Source: Priestia filamentosa
Lineage (GTDB): Bacteria; Bacillota; Bacilli; Bacillales; Bacillaceae_H
NCBI RefSeq assembly: GCF_900177535.1
Contig: NZ_FXAJ01000002.1
Location: 1 to 64,000, forward strand
Reading direction: 5' to 3'
Length of the DNA: 64,000 bases
Numbering within the stretch: the stretch's first letter is position 1; every line of letters begins with the position of its first letter. Below, one piece after another: positions 9,014 to 17,443 of the stretch. The position numbers and the translations under genes are program-made. Under the pieces are notes generated by a model, which was given only the letters and a program-made list of their open reading frames with translations, was not told the DNA's origin and made no database searches.

Positions 9014-9913
9014 TTAAAGAGAATCCAATAAAAAGTTTAAAATATCGTTTTGCAGGTTCTTATGAAATTCCTTACGATTAAAACTTCCTGGATCAAGAGA
9101 AGGAGGAAATTCCGGAGATTTCATAAAGTCTGGGAATGGGCTAAGAAATGAAAAATGACCTCCATTTTTTACAACTTTATGCTGAATTTTCTCCACATTA
9201 GGAACTCCGTTTAGCACAAATTCACTATGAAAAGAAGGAGTAATAGTATCCTTTTCTCCTGTGATCATTAGAATAGGAATATTTACATTTTCAAGAGCTC
9301 TTTTTTCCCTGAACCAGCCAGTTGCGGGAGCTAAAAGAATAAGCGATTGAATGCGCTTATCTTGATACACAGATAAACGATAAGACTTTTGATCAGAAGA
9401 TTCTTGAGGAAAAGAAGTAGGAACTCCACCTGCTATAGCAAGGGCTGTGTATCCTCCCATTGAATGGCCAATAAGAGAAACAGTATTTGGAGTAATGGAT
9501 GGAGAAAAGCAACTTTCCTTTAAAAACCAATCTATTACAGTACGAATGTGGTTAGGACGATTCCTTAGATTGTCTATTGTTCCAGATAGCGAATTATCCT
9601 CTCGATTATTAAATGGATGCTGAGGTATCCCTACGATAAACCCATTACGAGCTAAAAACTGAGAGATTGTTCGATAGACAAGAGGTGTACTTCCATCTCC
9701 ATGAGAAATAATCACTAAAGGAAATTCTCCATCTGAAAGGGGCGCACCTTGCGTAACATTCAACGTGTAAGGCCCCAGCCTCTTTACTTTCTCTTCCGTA
9801 TGTGTAGGATACATAACAAGCAGGGGGAAAGGGGTTTCATTAGCGTGGTTTTCTATATCTATAAACTGATAACCGGCATAAAACGACTCTTTTTCATGTT
9901 TTTTTGTTTGCAA
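9014..9913 (-). CDS. Alpha/beta hydrolase, dienelactone-hydrolase/PAF-acetylhydrolase type
   Basis: About 299 residues. I choose the TTG at 9913 because GGGAGG (complement of 9923-9928) is nine bases upstream; an earlier TTG at 9940 would place that site inside the gene. The PLVIISHGDG motif (about residues 65-74) provides the oxyanion hole. GHSMGGY (Ser about 151) is the nucleophile elbow, and DTITPSFHSE plus NGGHFSFLSPF carry the acid and the catalytic His. The architecture matches predicted dienelactone hydrolases (COG4188-like). There is no signal peptide, and the substrate is unknown. A short beta-sheet start (YAGYQFIDIENH) precedes the core. Confidence 0.85.
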   Translation of the reverse strand: MQTKKHEKESFYAGYQFIDIENHANETPFPLLVMYPTHTEEKVKRLGPYTLNVTQGAPLSDGEFPLVIISHGDGSTPLVYRTISQFLARNGFIVGIPQHPFNNREDNSLSGTIDNLRNRPNHIRTVIDWFLKESCFSPSITPNTVSLIGHSMGGYTALAIAGGVPTSFPQESSDQKSYRLSVYQDKRIQSLILLAPATGWFREKRALENVNIPILMITGEKDTITPSFHSEFVLNGVPNVEKIQHKVVKNGGHFSFLSPFPDFMKSPEFPPSLDPGSFNRKEFHKNLQNDILNFLLDSL

Positions 9914-9989
9914 TCTTATATTCCTCCCTACTTTTATCAATCCCTATTATAAATGTGTGTTAAGTAAACTAGACTAGCATATGATAAGG

Positions 9990-10034
9990 GAAAAGCGCGA
10001 ACTCATGATTACTGAGGAGGTTTGCGCTTTTATT
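9990..10034. terminator. Imperfect terminator-like hairpin, paralogous to the one at 8920
   Basis: AAAAGCGCGAACTC (9991-10004) and GAGGTTTGCGCTTTT (10017-10031) form an imperfect stem. Stem and downstream sequence closely resemble 8921-8995. It can serve the minus-strand SDR gene that ends at 10076. Confidence 0.6.
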
Positions 10035-10075
10035 ACTTCCTTGAATATGTGCTATGGCACAGAACCCTCTTTCAT

Positions 10076-10819
10076 TTAACGTGCGGTATATCCTCCGTCA
10101 ACAAGAAGGGTTGTACCATTAACAAAACTAGCATCATCACTTGCTAAAAATAAGACAGCCTTCGCTATTTCTTCTGGTTTTCCAAGTCTACCTTGTGGAT
10201 GAAGAGAAGCTAGAAACTCCTTATCTTGAGGATTAACCTCTGAGAGTAAAGGTGTGTCAATATAACCCGGACAGACTGCATTAATACGAATACCCTCTTT
10301 TGCATAAGCTGTACATAAGTTTTGAGTTAATAACTTCACTCCACCTTTTGCAGAGGAATACGCGGTTGGGCTTGGTAATGCAACAAAACTATGAATAGAT
10401 CCAGCATTCACAATAACACCGCCTGTACCTTGTTTAAGAAACTGTTCAATCGAATATTTATCAGAGAGAAATACCCCTGATAAGTTAATATCAATGGTTC
10501 GTTTCCATTTTTCATAGGATAATTCACCTGCTGGTGCATCATCAGCAACGCCAGCATTTGCATACATGATATCTAGCTTTTCATATCGATTCACGGTTTT
10601 ATTAATCATCTGCTTAATATCTTCTTCCTTTGTTACATCTGTTTTAACATATAATGTATCATATCCATTTGTATTTAATTCTTCCGATATGTCTTTACCT
10701 CGTTCTGAAAAGTCAGCAATGACCACTTTTGCACCTTCTTCAGCAAAAAGACGAACAGTCGCTTCACCAATGCCACTTGCCCCGCCTGTTACAATTGCTA
10801 CTTTGTCTTTTAATTTCAT
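10076..10819 (-). CDS. Short-chain dehydrogenase/reductase (FabG/glucose dehydrogenase-like)
   Basis: 247 residues, ATG at 10819 with GGAGGG seven bases upstream. The classical SDR features are complete: cofactor loop TGGASGIG (11-18), NAG at 88-90, catalytic Ser141, Tyr154 and Lys158 (YSSAK), and the C-terminal FVNGTTLLVDGGY. Asp36 after the second strand suggests a preference for NAD over NADP. This subfamily oxidises or reduces small alcohols, sugars or acyl carbonyls; the substrate cannot be read from sequence. It is transcribed alone. Confidence 0.9.
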   Translation of the reverse strand: MKLKDKVAIVTGGASGIGEATVRLFAEEGAKVVIADFSERGKDISEELNTNGYDTLYVKTDVTKEEDIKQMINKTVNRYEKLDIMYANAGVADDAPAGELSYEKWKRTIDINLSGVFLSDKYSIEQFLKQGTGGVIVNAGSIHSFVALPSPTAYSSAKGGVKLLTQNLCTAYAKEGIRINAVCPGYIDTPLLSEVNPQDKEFLASLHPQGRLGKPEEIAKAVLFLASDDASFVNGTTLLVDGGYTAR

Positions 10820-10934
10820 ATCAATCCCTCCATTTAACTATTGAATCAACTTAGTAACTATCTTTAACATTATGAACTTTTATCTAGCTGTTTCTCTATC
10901 AACAATCCTAAATTCTGAATCTGCAGTATATGTT

Positions 10935-11135
10935 TCACAGAAGAAAGGAATATTCCATCTATAAAAGAACGTACGCATTCTATGTTGGGATTCAAGTCGT
11001 ATGAAACAGTCACTTCTATACTAAGTGGCAATGAAGCTTATGCATATGATGAAAAAAGTAATAACTTCACTAACAGGTGAAGTTTGCCTAAAATGAAGAT
11101 AGATTCATACATAAGTTATTTTGAATTGCATCATA
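10935..11135 (+). pseudogene. Remnant of an IS6-family transposase (C-terminal part)
   Basis: One frame reads IKERTHSMLGFKSYETVTSI then LSG, the conserved end of IS6/IS240-type transposases. The frame then shifts: MKLMHMMKK matches the following EAMHM-K block, and a third frame gives NEDRFIHKLF, a stop, then IAS, matching the usual C-terminus. At least two frameshifts and an in-frame stop show it is dead. The N-terminal catalytic core is absent. Confidence 0.7.
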
Positions 11136-11407
11136 TTCTGGGATTAAACAGACCACCTAGGTTCTGTGTCTCTACCAAATGGAACCCGTATTCCAATACA
11201 TTTTCAAGGTATAGCGCTGGACATTCCTTACCATATGAGTTGTGAAACCATTGGAAGTATTATTTTATATCTTGTCTGTACACATCTGATGGTGATATTA
11301 CTTTTTGATTATTGACTAAGATAAGACGTGAAATTGTTTAGTAAATCCATACGTATAAACCTTCATAAATTGTGGTGTGTTAGGGAGCAACCGTCAATTT
11401 GTTACAT
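11136..11407. other. Intergenic stretch after the IS6 remnant
   Basis: No supported gene. GGTTCTGTG at 11160 resembles the start of IS6-family inverted repeats, but the match stops after nine bases, so I do not call an IS end. Confidence 0.3.
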
Positions 11408-12280
11408 CTAAATTGTGAATAGATTGATAAAGTTTTGGGCAGCTTTGGATAAGTAATGATTTTTGAGCCATATCACCCCAACTGAACCAGCCAACTTCGT
11501 CGCGCTTGAAATTTTATAAGCATGTATAGGATATGCCCTGTGCCGTTTAAGTAAAGTCTCTGGAACAATAGATGCACCAAAGTCAGACGAGACCAAATCC
11601 ATCAAAAGACTAATGTCGGAACACTCTCCAATAATATGGGGGTGGAGTTTAAATCGAGAGAACGCCTCTAAGATTAAGTAATGAACACCTAATCCCTCTG
11701 TACTCGGTAAAAGAAGTGGAACGTTTTCAATTTCGGCAAGTGAAACTTCATGATCGGCCGGTTTTTGTTTTTGGGATGTTATTAAGTAAAATGGCTCGGT
11801 ATGAAGATGAAGAACTGAAAAATCATCCAACTCTAGTGGCAATCGAATGATTGCTAGCTCTATAACTCGATCTCTTACTAATTTACAAAGGTGAGAGGAT
11901 TCATTTTGTTGAATTTTATAAGTCACTTTAGGGTATTGCTTTTTAAATTGATGAAGAATTTCAGATAACTCGGCAACCGAAAATGTATTTATGCCTACAG
12001 TGAGCCTGCCGTTTATTCCATCTCCCACTTCCTTGACTTCCATTTTAGCTTCTTCCATTAACTGAGTCATTTGCAAGGCATATTTATATAAGGCTTTTCC
12101 TGCTTCTGTTACCTCTAATGATTTTCCACTTCTTTCTACTAATTTTACACCTAGTTCTTCTTCCATTGTTTTCAGATGTTGGCTTAATGGAGGTTGCGAG
12201 ATATGAATTCTTTCAGCAGCGGCGGAAATCTTCTTTTCCTCTACAATTGCTATAAAATATCGTAGCTGTCTTATGTCCAT
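11408..12280 (-). CDS. LysR-family transcriptional regulator
   Basis: 290 residues from the ATG at 12280, preceded by AAGAGGTG; a GTG at 12292 overlaps that site and is less likely. Residues 1-60 hold the winged HTH (RQLRYFIAIVEEKKISAAAE and SQPPLSQHLKTMEEELGVKL). About 85-290 is the type 2 periplasmic-binding-like effector domain. It is divergent from the ankyrin gene, with a 116-bp shared promoter region containing a long inverted repeat, so that gene and autoregulation are the likely targets. The effector is unknown. Confidence 0.92.
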   Translation of the reverse strand: MDIRQLRYFIAIVEEKKISAAAERIHISQPPLSQHLKTMEEELGVKLVERSGKSLEVTEAGKALYKYALQMTQLMEEAKMEVKEVGDGINGRLTVGINTFSVAELSEILHQFKKQYPKVTYKIQQNESSHLCKLVRDRVIELAIIRLPLELDDFSVLHLHTEPFYLITSQKQKPADHEVSLAEIENVPLLLPSTEGLGVHYLILEAFSRFKLHPHIIGECSDISLLMDLVSSDFGASIVPETLLKRHRAYPIHAYKISSATKLAGSVGVIWLKNHYLSKAAQNFINLFTI

Positions 12281-12302
12281 AGTATAAAACACCTCTTTTA
12301 TT

Positions 12303-12348
12303 ATATGAAAAACTTAAGTAAAACTTATTTTTTTTATATTTTTCATAT
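12303..12348. promoter_or_regulatory. Inverted repeat in the lysR/ankyrin divergent promoter
   Basis: ATATGAAAAA (12303-12312) and TTTTTCATAT (12339-12348) are perfect inverted copies 26 bases apart. They are a candidate binding region for the LysR regulator between the two divergent start codons. Confidence 0.4.
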
Positions 12349-12396
12349 GCTCACCTCGATGTTAACCTATTTTTATAAGAAAAAAAAGAAGTTGTA

Positions 12397-13107
12397 ATGG
12401 TGTATCGAATTTTCATGATTTTATTTGTTGTGTTGCTTATCGTGTATCAAATGAATCTCCCCTCCTCCCAAAGTTTACCGAAAGAAACGCAACCCCTAGA
12501 AAAGAAGGTGAAAACAATGAACCAACAACTTACTTCTTCAGCAGAAAAAGGAGAAACAGATAACGTTCTAAAACTGCTTAAAAATGGAGCAGAGATCAAT
12601 GCCACGGATCGACATGGAAAAACAGCCGTTATGGTAGCGACTTATAACAATAAGGTAGATACGGTAAAGGCACTGATTCAAAAGGCCGCAAATATTAATA
12701 TTCGTGATAATAACTCAGATAATGTACTCCTGTATGCCGGAGCGGAAGGGCTTCTCGAAATTGTTAAACTTGCGATTGACGCTGGTGCAGATACAACACT
12801 TACGAATAGGTATGGAGGTACAGCTCTTATACCTGCTTCAGAACGTGGACTTGTTGAGGTTGTGAAAGAACTACTTACCCATTCGGATATAGATGTCAAT
12901 CACATTAATCATTTGAATTGGACGGCATTACCAGAGGCGATCATCCTAGGTGATGGCGGAGAGAAACATCAAAAGATCGTACAACTATTAGTGGATCATG
13001 GGGCTGATATCCACATTGCTGATAGAGATGGGGTCACTCCTTTGAAACACGTACAAAAACGCGGATTCAAAGAAATTGAAAAGGTATTAAAAAAAGCAGG
13101 ATCATAG
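12397..13107 (+). CDS. Ankyrin-repeat protein with N-terminal signal/anchor
   Basis: 236 residues from the ATG at 12397; the ribosome site is weak. Residues 2-18 (VYRIFMILFVVLLIVYQMN) form a hydrophobic signal or anchor, so the repeats are probably outside the membrane. From about residue 50 there are five ankyrin units, with GKTAVMVAT, NVLLYAGAEG, GGTALIPASERG, a more divergent TALPEAIILG unit and GVTPLKHVQKRG. Each is followed by a VKALI/VKLAI/VKELL/VQLLVDHGAD helix. Ankyrin domains bind proteins; partners are unknown. Similar secreted ankyrin proteins in Bacillales are of unknown role. Confidence 0.88.
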   Translation: MVYRIFMILFVVLLIVYQMNLPSSQSLPKETQPLEKKVKTMNQQLTSSAEKGETDNVLKLLKNGAEINATDRHGKTAVMVATYNNKVDTVKALIQKAANINIRDNNSDNVLLYAGAEGLLEIVKLAIDAGADTTLTNRYGGTALIPASERGLVEVVKELLTHSDIDVNHINHLNWTALPEAIILGDGGEKHQKIVQLLVDHGADIHIADRDGVTPLKHVQKRGFKEIEKVLKKAGS

Positions 13108-13178
13108 TTCAAAGACTGTATGTGTTAAAAGGATTGTCTTAGATAGAACGATACTAATTTTAACTTGAGGTGATTTTC

Positions 13179-13646
13179 ATGGATTTTATAAAACATACAA
13201 TCAACCTAGCGCTAGAAAATGTTGAAAATGGCGGCCGGCCGTTTGCCACTGTCATCGTACGAGACGGAGAAGTGATTGCCGAAAGTCCAAATCTTGTCGC
13301 CCAAACACACGATCCAACGGCTCACGCTGAAGTACTTGCGATAAGAAAGGCATGTAAAAAATTACAAACCGAACATTTAACTGATTGCGAAATTTATATC
13401 CTTGCGAGTCCATGTCCAATGTGCTTAGGTTCTCTCTATTATTGCAGTCCTAAAAAAGTAATTTATATCACTACACGGGAAGATTATGCTCCTTACTATA
13501 GGGATGACCGCAAGTACTTTGAATTGGAAACCTTCTATGATGAGTACTGTAAACCTATCGAGGAACGCAGACTACCTATGATTCAGCAAAAAGATGAAGA
13601 GAGTATAAAAGTTTACCAACGGTGGAGCGATTTAAATAATAAGTAG
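13179..13646 (+). CDS. Nucleoside/guanine deaminase, cytidine-deaminase superfamily
   Basis: 155 residues from the ATG at 13179, which has TTGAGGTG upstream; the GTG at 13170 lies within that site. Zinc-site residues are intact: HAE at 49-51 (His ligand and catalytic Glu) and PCPMC at 78-82 (C79, C82 ligands). The length and ASPCPMCLGS pattern fit GuaD-like guanine deaminases (guanine to xanthine plus ammonia) more than tRNA adenosine deaminase TadA. A cytosine-deaminase-like amidohydrolase follows, which suggests base salvage or catabolism, but a decayed stretch separates them. Confidence 0.87.
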   Translation: MDFIKHTINLALENVENGGRPFATVIVRDGEVIAESPNLVAQTHDPTAHAEVLAIRKACKKLQTEHLTDCEIYILASPCPMCLGSLYYCSPKKVIYITTREDYAPYYRDDRKYFELETFYDEYCKPIEERRLPMIQQKDEESIKVYQRWSDLNNK

Positions 13647-13652
13647 GCTGTA

Positions 13653-13816
13653 ATGTTAAGTTACACATTCATAGATCATGTTTATGAAGTCAAAAGTGTT
13701 CAAGTTATTCCTAATACTTTGAATACTTTTGAAGTAGTAAGTATTCAAACGGAAAAAGGGGCCTTGTGACTGTTTTCTTTAAGGGGAATTTAGTAGAAGG
13801 AATTAAAGAATTTTAA
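13653..13816 (+). pseudogene. Small frameshifted open frame
   Basis: An ATG at 13653 opens LSYTFIDHVYEVKSVQVIPN followed by TLNTFEVVSIQTEKG, then runs into a stop at a GGGG tract. Removing one G continues the protein as LVTVFFKGNLVEGIKEF and a stop at 13816. Together this is a plausible 56-residue protein with one frameshift. No ribosome site and no recognised family. Confidence 0.35.
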
Positions 13817-14101
13817 GAAGCATTATAGTGTGATATCTAGAGTAAACGGTGCTATTACAATCGGAAATATCACATCTTTGTAGAAACTATGAGTTGCCAG
13901 TCAGGATTTTGAGTTTGAATCGTTAAACGAAGAAAGTTAGAGAACGGCCAGCAATATCGCTACCTTCAGCCATTCCTAAATGTTTCAAAGTACCCTTGGA
14001 GACTATTTTGGCAAAATCAAAATCAATTACAATTAAATTCTTTTATTCCATCTATATGATAGTTAGAGCATTTTAAATTTCAAATAGAGAGGATTGATTA
14101 T
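13817..14101. other. Intergenic stretch upstream of the amidohydrolase
   Basis: No supported gene. A minus-strand stretch at 13923-14040 translates to a 39-residue segment with VSKGTLKHLGMAEGSDIAGR, which looks protein-like but has no start or ribosome site and may be a remnant. Confidence 0.25.
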
Positions 14102-15337
14102 ATGAGTTCTGCTTATTGGCTAACAAATGTCCGGTTAGAGAGTGGCCATCAGATTGCCAATGGCGTGATAACAGGTACAAAGACAGGAAGTTTCCACCTA
14201 TTCATCCAGGAGGGGAATATTGGGAAGGTTGTATCTGCTGATGATATCATTACAGATGATTTACCACAAAAAGATGCGAAGGGGTTGTTGGGTCTTCCAT
14301 CTTTTGCAGAAAAACATTGTCATTTGGATAAAACATTGCTTGGTGACCGATGGCGTGCTGTCACGCCCACTCCTAGTATTTTTGAACGCCTTCAAATTGA
14401 AAAAGAAGTTCTCCCTTCTTTGGAAACTACAACACAAGAACGTGCGGAAAAGTTGCTTGATATGTATTTGAAGTCTGGTGTAACTCATATTCGCACGCAT
14501 GTGGATATTTATCCAGAGGTTGGGTTGAATAATTTGGAAGAAGTCAAAAAAGCCTTGCAAACATTTGAAGGAAGGTTATCGAATGAAATTGTCGCATTTC
14601 CGCAACATGGTTTATTGCGTACGAAGGCAAAGGGTTTACTAAGAGAAGCCCTTCGCCAAGGTGCAGGCTTTGTAGGTGGTGTTGATCCGGCTACCGTAGA
14701 TGGGGATATCGAAGCTTCTTTACAACAGATGGTTGAACTTGCTGTTGAAGGAAATGCAGGAATCGACTTGCATTTACATGACCCAGATTATCTAGGTGTA
14801 TTCACAATAAAAAGATTGGCTCAGCTAACGAAAGAAGCCGGTCTGCAAGGTAAAGTTGCAATTAGCCATGCATATTCACTCGGGGATATACCTTTGTCTC
14901 AAGCAGAAGAAATAGCAGAATTACTGGCTGATGCAGGAATTTCCATTATTACAAGTGTACCGATTGATCGGAAGTTTCCACCGGTTGGCTTATTATGCAA
15001 AAAAGGCGTATCAGTTGCCGTCGGGTGTGATAATATTTTTGATGTTTGGTCTCCCTTTGGAAATGGAGATGTTTTAGAACGTGCTGGTCGTTTAGCAGAG
15101 ATTTCAAATTGGGTAAATGAGCAGCCATTAGCCCAAACGCTTTCCTACATTACAGATGGTAAGGTACCACTTGATCTGGAAGGAAAACAAGTTTGGCCCC
15201 AAGTCGGAGACGATGCAAACATCGCGTTCGTTGAAGCCTCTTGTTCTGCTGAAGCCATTGCAAGAAGATCGGAACGAGTCGCAACGATGTTCAAAGGAGA
15301 TATTGTTTCAGGTTCTTTTAAATTAGGTGAAAAATAA
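14102..15337 (+). CDS. Cytosine-deaminase-like amidohydrolase
   Basis: 411 residues, ATG at 14102 with AGAGAGGATTGAT upstream. This is a TIM-barrel amidohydrolase with metal ligands in KHCHLDK (about 72-78), a HLHDPD strand, a SHAYS His (about 258) and a GCDNIFDVWSPFGNGD segment (about 307-322). The last closely follows the VGHDDVFDPWYPLG motif of CodA, which carries the metal-binding Asp. It probably deaminates cytosine or a related heterocycle. CodA's HCDE motif is HLHD here, so the substrate may differ. No permease gene lies beside it. Confidence 0.85.
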   Translation: MSSAYWLTNVRLESGHQIANGVITGTKTGSFHLFIQEGNIGKVVSADDIITDDLPQKDAKGLLGLPSFAEKHCHLDKTLLGDRWRAVTPTPSIFERLQIEKEVLPSLETTTQERAEKLLDMYLKSGVTHIRTHVDIYPEVGLNNLEEVKKALQTFEGRLSNEIVAFPQHGLLRTKAKGLLREALRQGAGFVGGVDPATVDGDIEASLQQMVELAVEGNAGIDLHLHDPDYLGVFTIKRLAQLTKEAGLQGKVAISHAYSLGDIPLSQAEEIAELLADAGISIITSVPIDRKFPPVGLLCKKGVSVAVGCDNIFDVWSPFGNGDVLERAGRLAEISNWVNEQPLAQTLSYITDGKVPLDLEGKQVWPQVGDDANIAFVEASCSAEAIARRSERVATMFKGDIVSGSFKLGEK

Positions 15338-15440
15338 CTAATAAATCATAGCCAAGACAGAAGTGAATATATTATATTGGGATAATTCTAAACAGCTTAC
15401 ATGTTATTATGTCCGTAAAAGAATAGTTAAGAGAAATGTA

Positions 15441-15485
15441 AAAAGCGTAACACCCTTGTCGTTCCATAGTGTTACGCTTTTTTAC
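15441..15485 (+). terminator. Terminator after the amidohydrolase
   Basis: AAAAGCGTAACAC (15441-15453) pairs with GTGTTACGCTTTT (15469-15481), followed by more T. It lies about 100 bases after the stop codon. Confidence 0.85.
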
Positions 15486-15567
15486 CGCTGATAAGGTCTA
15501 TTATGTGAACTAAAACTGTATATAGGGTCTACAGATTAAAAATAGAAGAAACCACTCAAAGGGTTTT

Positions 15568-15684
15568 TTAATCATGCATTGCCCCTGCTTCTCGAGAAGT
15601 CATTGCTCCTTGTCCTTCACTTACATCTTTTTGAATTTCTTGTTTTACTTTTTGTACATTGGTTCTAGAAAATTCTGATTTCAT
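15568..15684 (-). other. Possible small spore-protein-like peptide or remnant
   Basis: A 38-codon minus-strand frame includes RTNVQKVKQEIQK and EGQGAMTSREAGAM. TNVQ-VKQ is reminiscent of gamma-type small acid-soluble spore proteins, and TSREAG of alpha/beta-type ones. No ribosome site precedes the ATG, and a short hairpin (AAACC/GGTTT) follows. It may be the tail of a lost gene; the assignment is weak. Confidence 0.35.
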
Positions 15685-15838
15685 AGTAGAATTCAACATA
15701 AGTAGATATAGAATTCTTAAATAGGAATGCTATGTTATACTATTTACTGGGTATTTTAGATATATAACAATATTTACACAAATATTTATTTTTATTATTA
15801 ATATAGGATTCACTCTAATTATCACGGAGGTTAACAAT

Positions 15839-16306
15839 ATGTATTTTGAAGAGTTTAAAATTGGACAACGATTTCAATGTGAATCGTTTCTAGTTACAGA
15901 AGAAGAGATCCATACTTTCGCAATGAAATATGATCCTCATCCCATTCACATTGATCAGGAGTTTGCTGAAAATAATTCTATGTTTAACGGGATTATTAGC
16001 TCAGGATTTCTTACTCTGAGTGCAATGTGGGGACAATGGATTAGATTGGGTAAATTTGGAAATGAGTTTATCGTAGGGAAAAACTTTGATTATGTAAAAT
16101 TTACAGCACCGGTAAGAATGAATGATACCCTGACTACTGAAGTAGAAATTGTGGAGAAGAAACTATCATCTAAATCAGGACGTGGAGAAATTACTTTAAA
16201 ATTTGTTGTGACTAACCAGCAAGATGAAGTAGTATTATTAACGCAAATAAATGTACTCTTAAAAACGAGAAAAACTATTCAACAAGAGAAGGTTATAACA
16301 CGATAA
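15839..16306 (+). CDS. MaoC-like hot-dog enoyl-CoA hydratase
   Basis: 155 residues, ATG at 15839 preceded by CACGGAGG. The central motif is YDPHPIHIDQEFA (about 39-51), the hydratase-2 pattern with Asp and His in the active site, followed by GIISSGFLTLSAMW, the conserved helix of MaoC proteins. The fold is a single hot-dog that dimerises. Characterised relatives hydrate 2-enoyl-CoA to (R)-3-hydroxyacyl-CoA for fatty-acid turnover or polyhydroxyalkanoate supply. No acyl-CoA genes are adjacent, so the pathway is open. Confidence 0.87.
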   Translation: MYFEEFKIGQRFQCESFLVTEEEIHTFAMKYDPHPIHIDQEFAENNSMFNGIISSGFLTLSAMWGQWIRLGKFGNEFIVGKNFDYVKFTAPVRMNDTLTTEVEIVEKKLSSKSGRGEITLKFVVTNQQDEVVLLTQINVLLKTRKTIQQEKVITR

Positions 16307-16317
16307 TTAAAATGTTG

Positions 16318-16358
16318 AAATTTTGAGTTGTATGGTTACTGAATACAACTCAAAATTT
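16318..16358. repeat. 16-bp perfect hairpin after the MaoC gene
   Basis: AAATTTTGAGTTGTAT (16318-16333) pairs perfectly with 16343-16358 around a 9-base loop. There is no U-run on the plus strand, while A-runs make it terminator-like on the minus strand. It probably still ends or protects the maoC transcript. Confidence 0.6.
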
Positions 16359-16600
16359 TAAAAAAGCACCTCTCCTATAACATCTGTTGAGAATTTTTTT
16401 GGTTGAGATAAGAGAAAAAAGGGCTAGGAGAACTAGAACTTTAAGAATCTGAAGTAATGGGTGGCTTACTATTATTAGGATTCACCTTTGTTAGTGAAAC
16501 AAGATTCCGAAGGATTACAGATTTAGAATGCCCTATCCACTAATCAGGAAACCTCTCCTAATAAAGGCGGCAAATACAACACGGAAAAAGGTGAGTAACA

Positions 16601-17398
16601 ATGAGTAACACTAAAAAACATGTATTATTTATAGGGGCAGGGCGCATGGCCCAAGCCTTAATTAAAGGAGTAAACAAAAATGAATTTTCCATTCTTGTCG
16701 GCAACAATGGAAATGAAGAGCGGTTGCGTGAGATAAAAGAAACCTTTGAGGTGGGAACCACTAATCACTGGTCACAAGAGATACACAAGATGGATATCAT
16801 TATTCTTGCTATGCCGCCTGAGTCTCATGACGATATTCTTGCAAAATTATCTAAAGACATTAGTGGACAATTAGTCATGACGGTAGCGGCTGGAATAGGT
16901 CCAACTTACCTCGAGTCCAGGCTTCCTAAAGGGACACCTGTAGCTTGGGTTATGCCTAATACAGCGGCTAAATTATGTAAGTCAATGACTTTGTATGCAC
17001 TCGGTCAAAATGTAAATCAAGAACAACAGGGCTGGATTGAGGCACTAATTTACGATATTGGTGAATTTGAAAAAGTAACGGAGCAACAAATTCATGAGCT
17101 AACTGCTGTAACTGGAAGTGCTCCAGCATTTATTTATCGGGTAGCAGAAGCACTTGAAAAAATAACATTAGAGTCAGGTGTCAATAAAGATCAAGCAAGA
17201 AAGCTAGTAGCCAACATGATTGCTGGTTCTGCAGAAATGCTAAAAACAAATGCGGCTCCTGCTGAACTTGCAGATGAGGTAGCCACTCCTGGCGGTTCAA
17301 CAGCTGCTGGTTTAGAGGTACTAGACACAAACCATTTAGACCGTTTAATGATTGATGCCATTGAAGCATGCCGCCAAAAAGCAATGAGGCAAGAGTAA
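16601..17398 (+). CDS. proC: Pyrroline-5-carboxylate reductase
   Basis: 265 residues, ATG at 16601 after AAAAAGGTG. The N-terminal Rossmann fold starts with FIGAGRMAQALIKG (about 10-23). The C-terminal helical domain carries the family signature ELTAVTGSAPAFIY (about 166-179) and ELADEVATPGGSTAAGLEVL (about 224-243). It reduces pyrroline-5-carboxylate to proline with NAD(P)H. Bacillus genomes hold several paralogues (ProG, ProH, ProI, ComER-like), and which one this is cannot be read here. It is a single-gene unit with its own terminator. Confidence 0.92.
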   Translation: MSNTKKHVLFIGAGRMAQALIKGVNKNEFSILVGNNGNEERLREIKETFEVGTTNHWSQEIHKMDIIILAMPPESHDDILAKLSKDISGQLVMTVAAGIGPTYLESRLPKGTPVAWVMPNTAAKLCKSMTLYALGQNVNQEQQGWIEALIYDIGEFEKVTEQQIHELTAVTGSAPAFIYRVAEALEKITLESGVNKDQARKLVANMIAGSAEMLKTNAAPAELADEVATPGGSTAAGLEVLDTNHLDRLMIDAIEACRQKAMRQE

Positions 17399-17406
17399 AT
17401 AAACAT

Positions 17407-17443
17407 AAAAATCCTTCCATTACGAATGATGGAAGGATTTTTT
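17407..17443 (+). terminator. Terminator after proC-like gene
   Basis: ATCCTTCCAT (17411-17420) pairs with ATGGAAGGAT (17429-17438), flanked by A- and T-runs. Confidence 0.9.

Noticed and set aside
11160-11168. GGTTCTGTG as an IS6-family inverted repeat
   Set aside because: The match ends after nine bases, and its orientation does not fit the remnant next to it.
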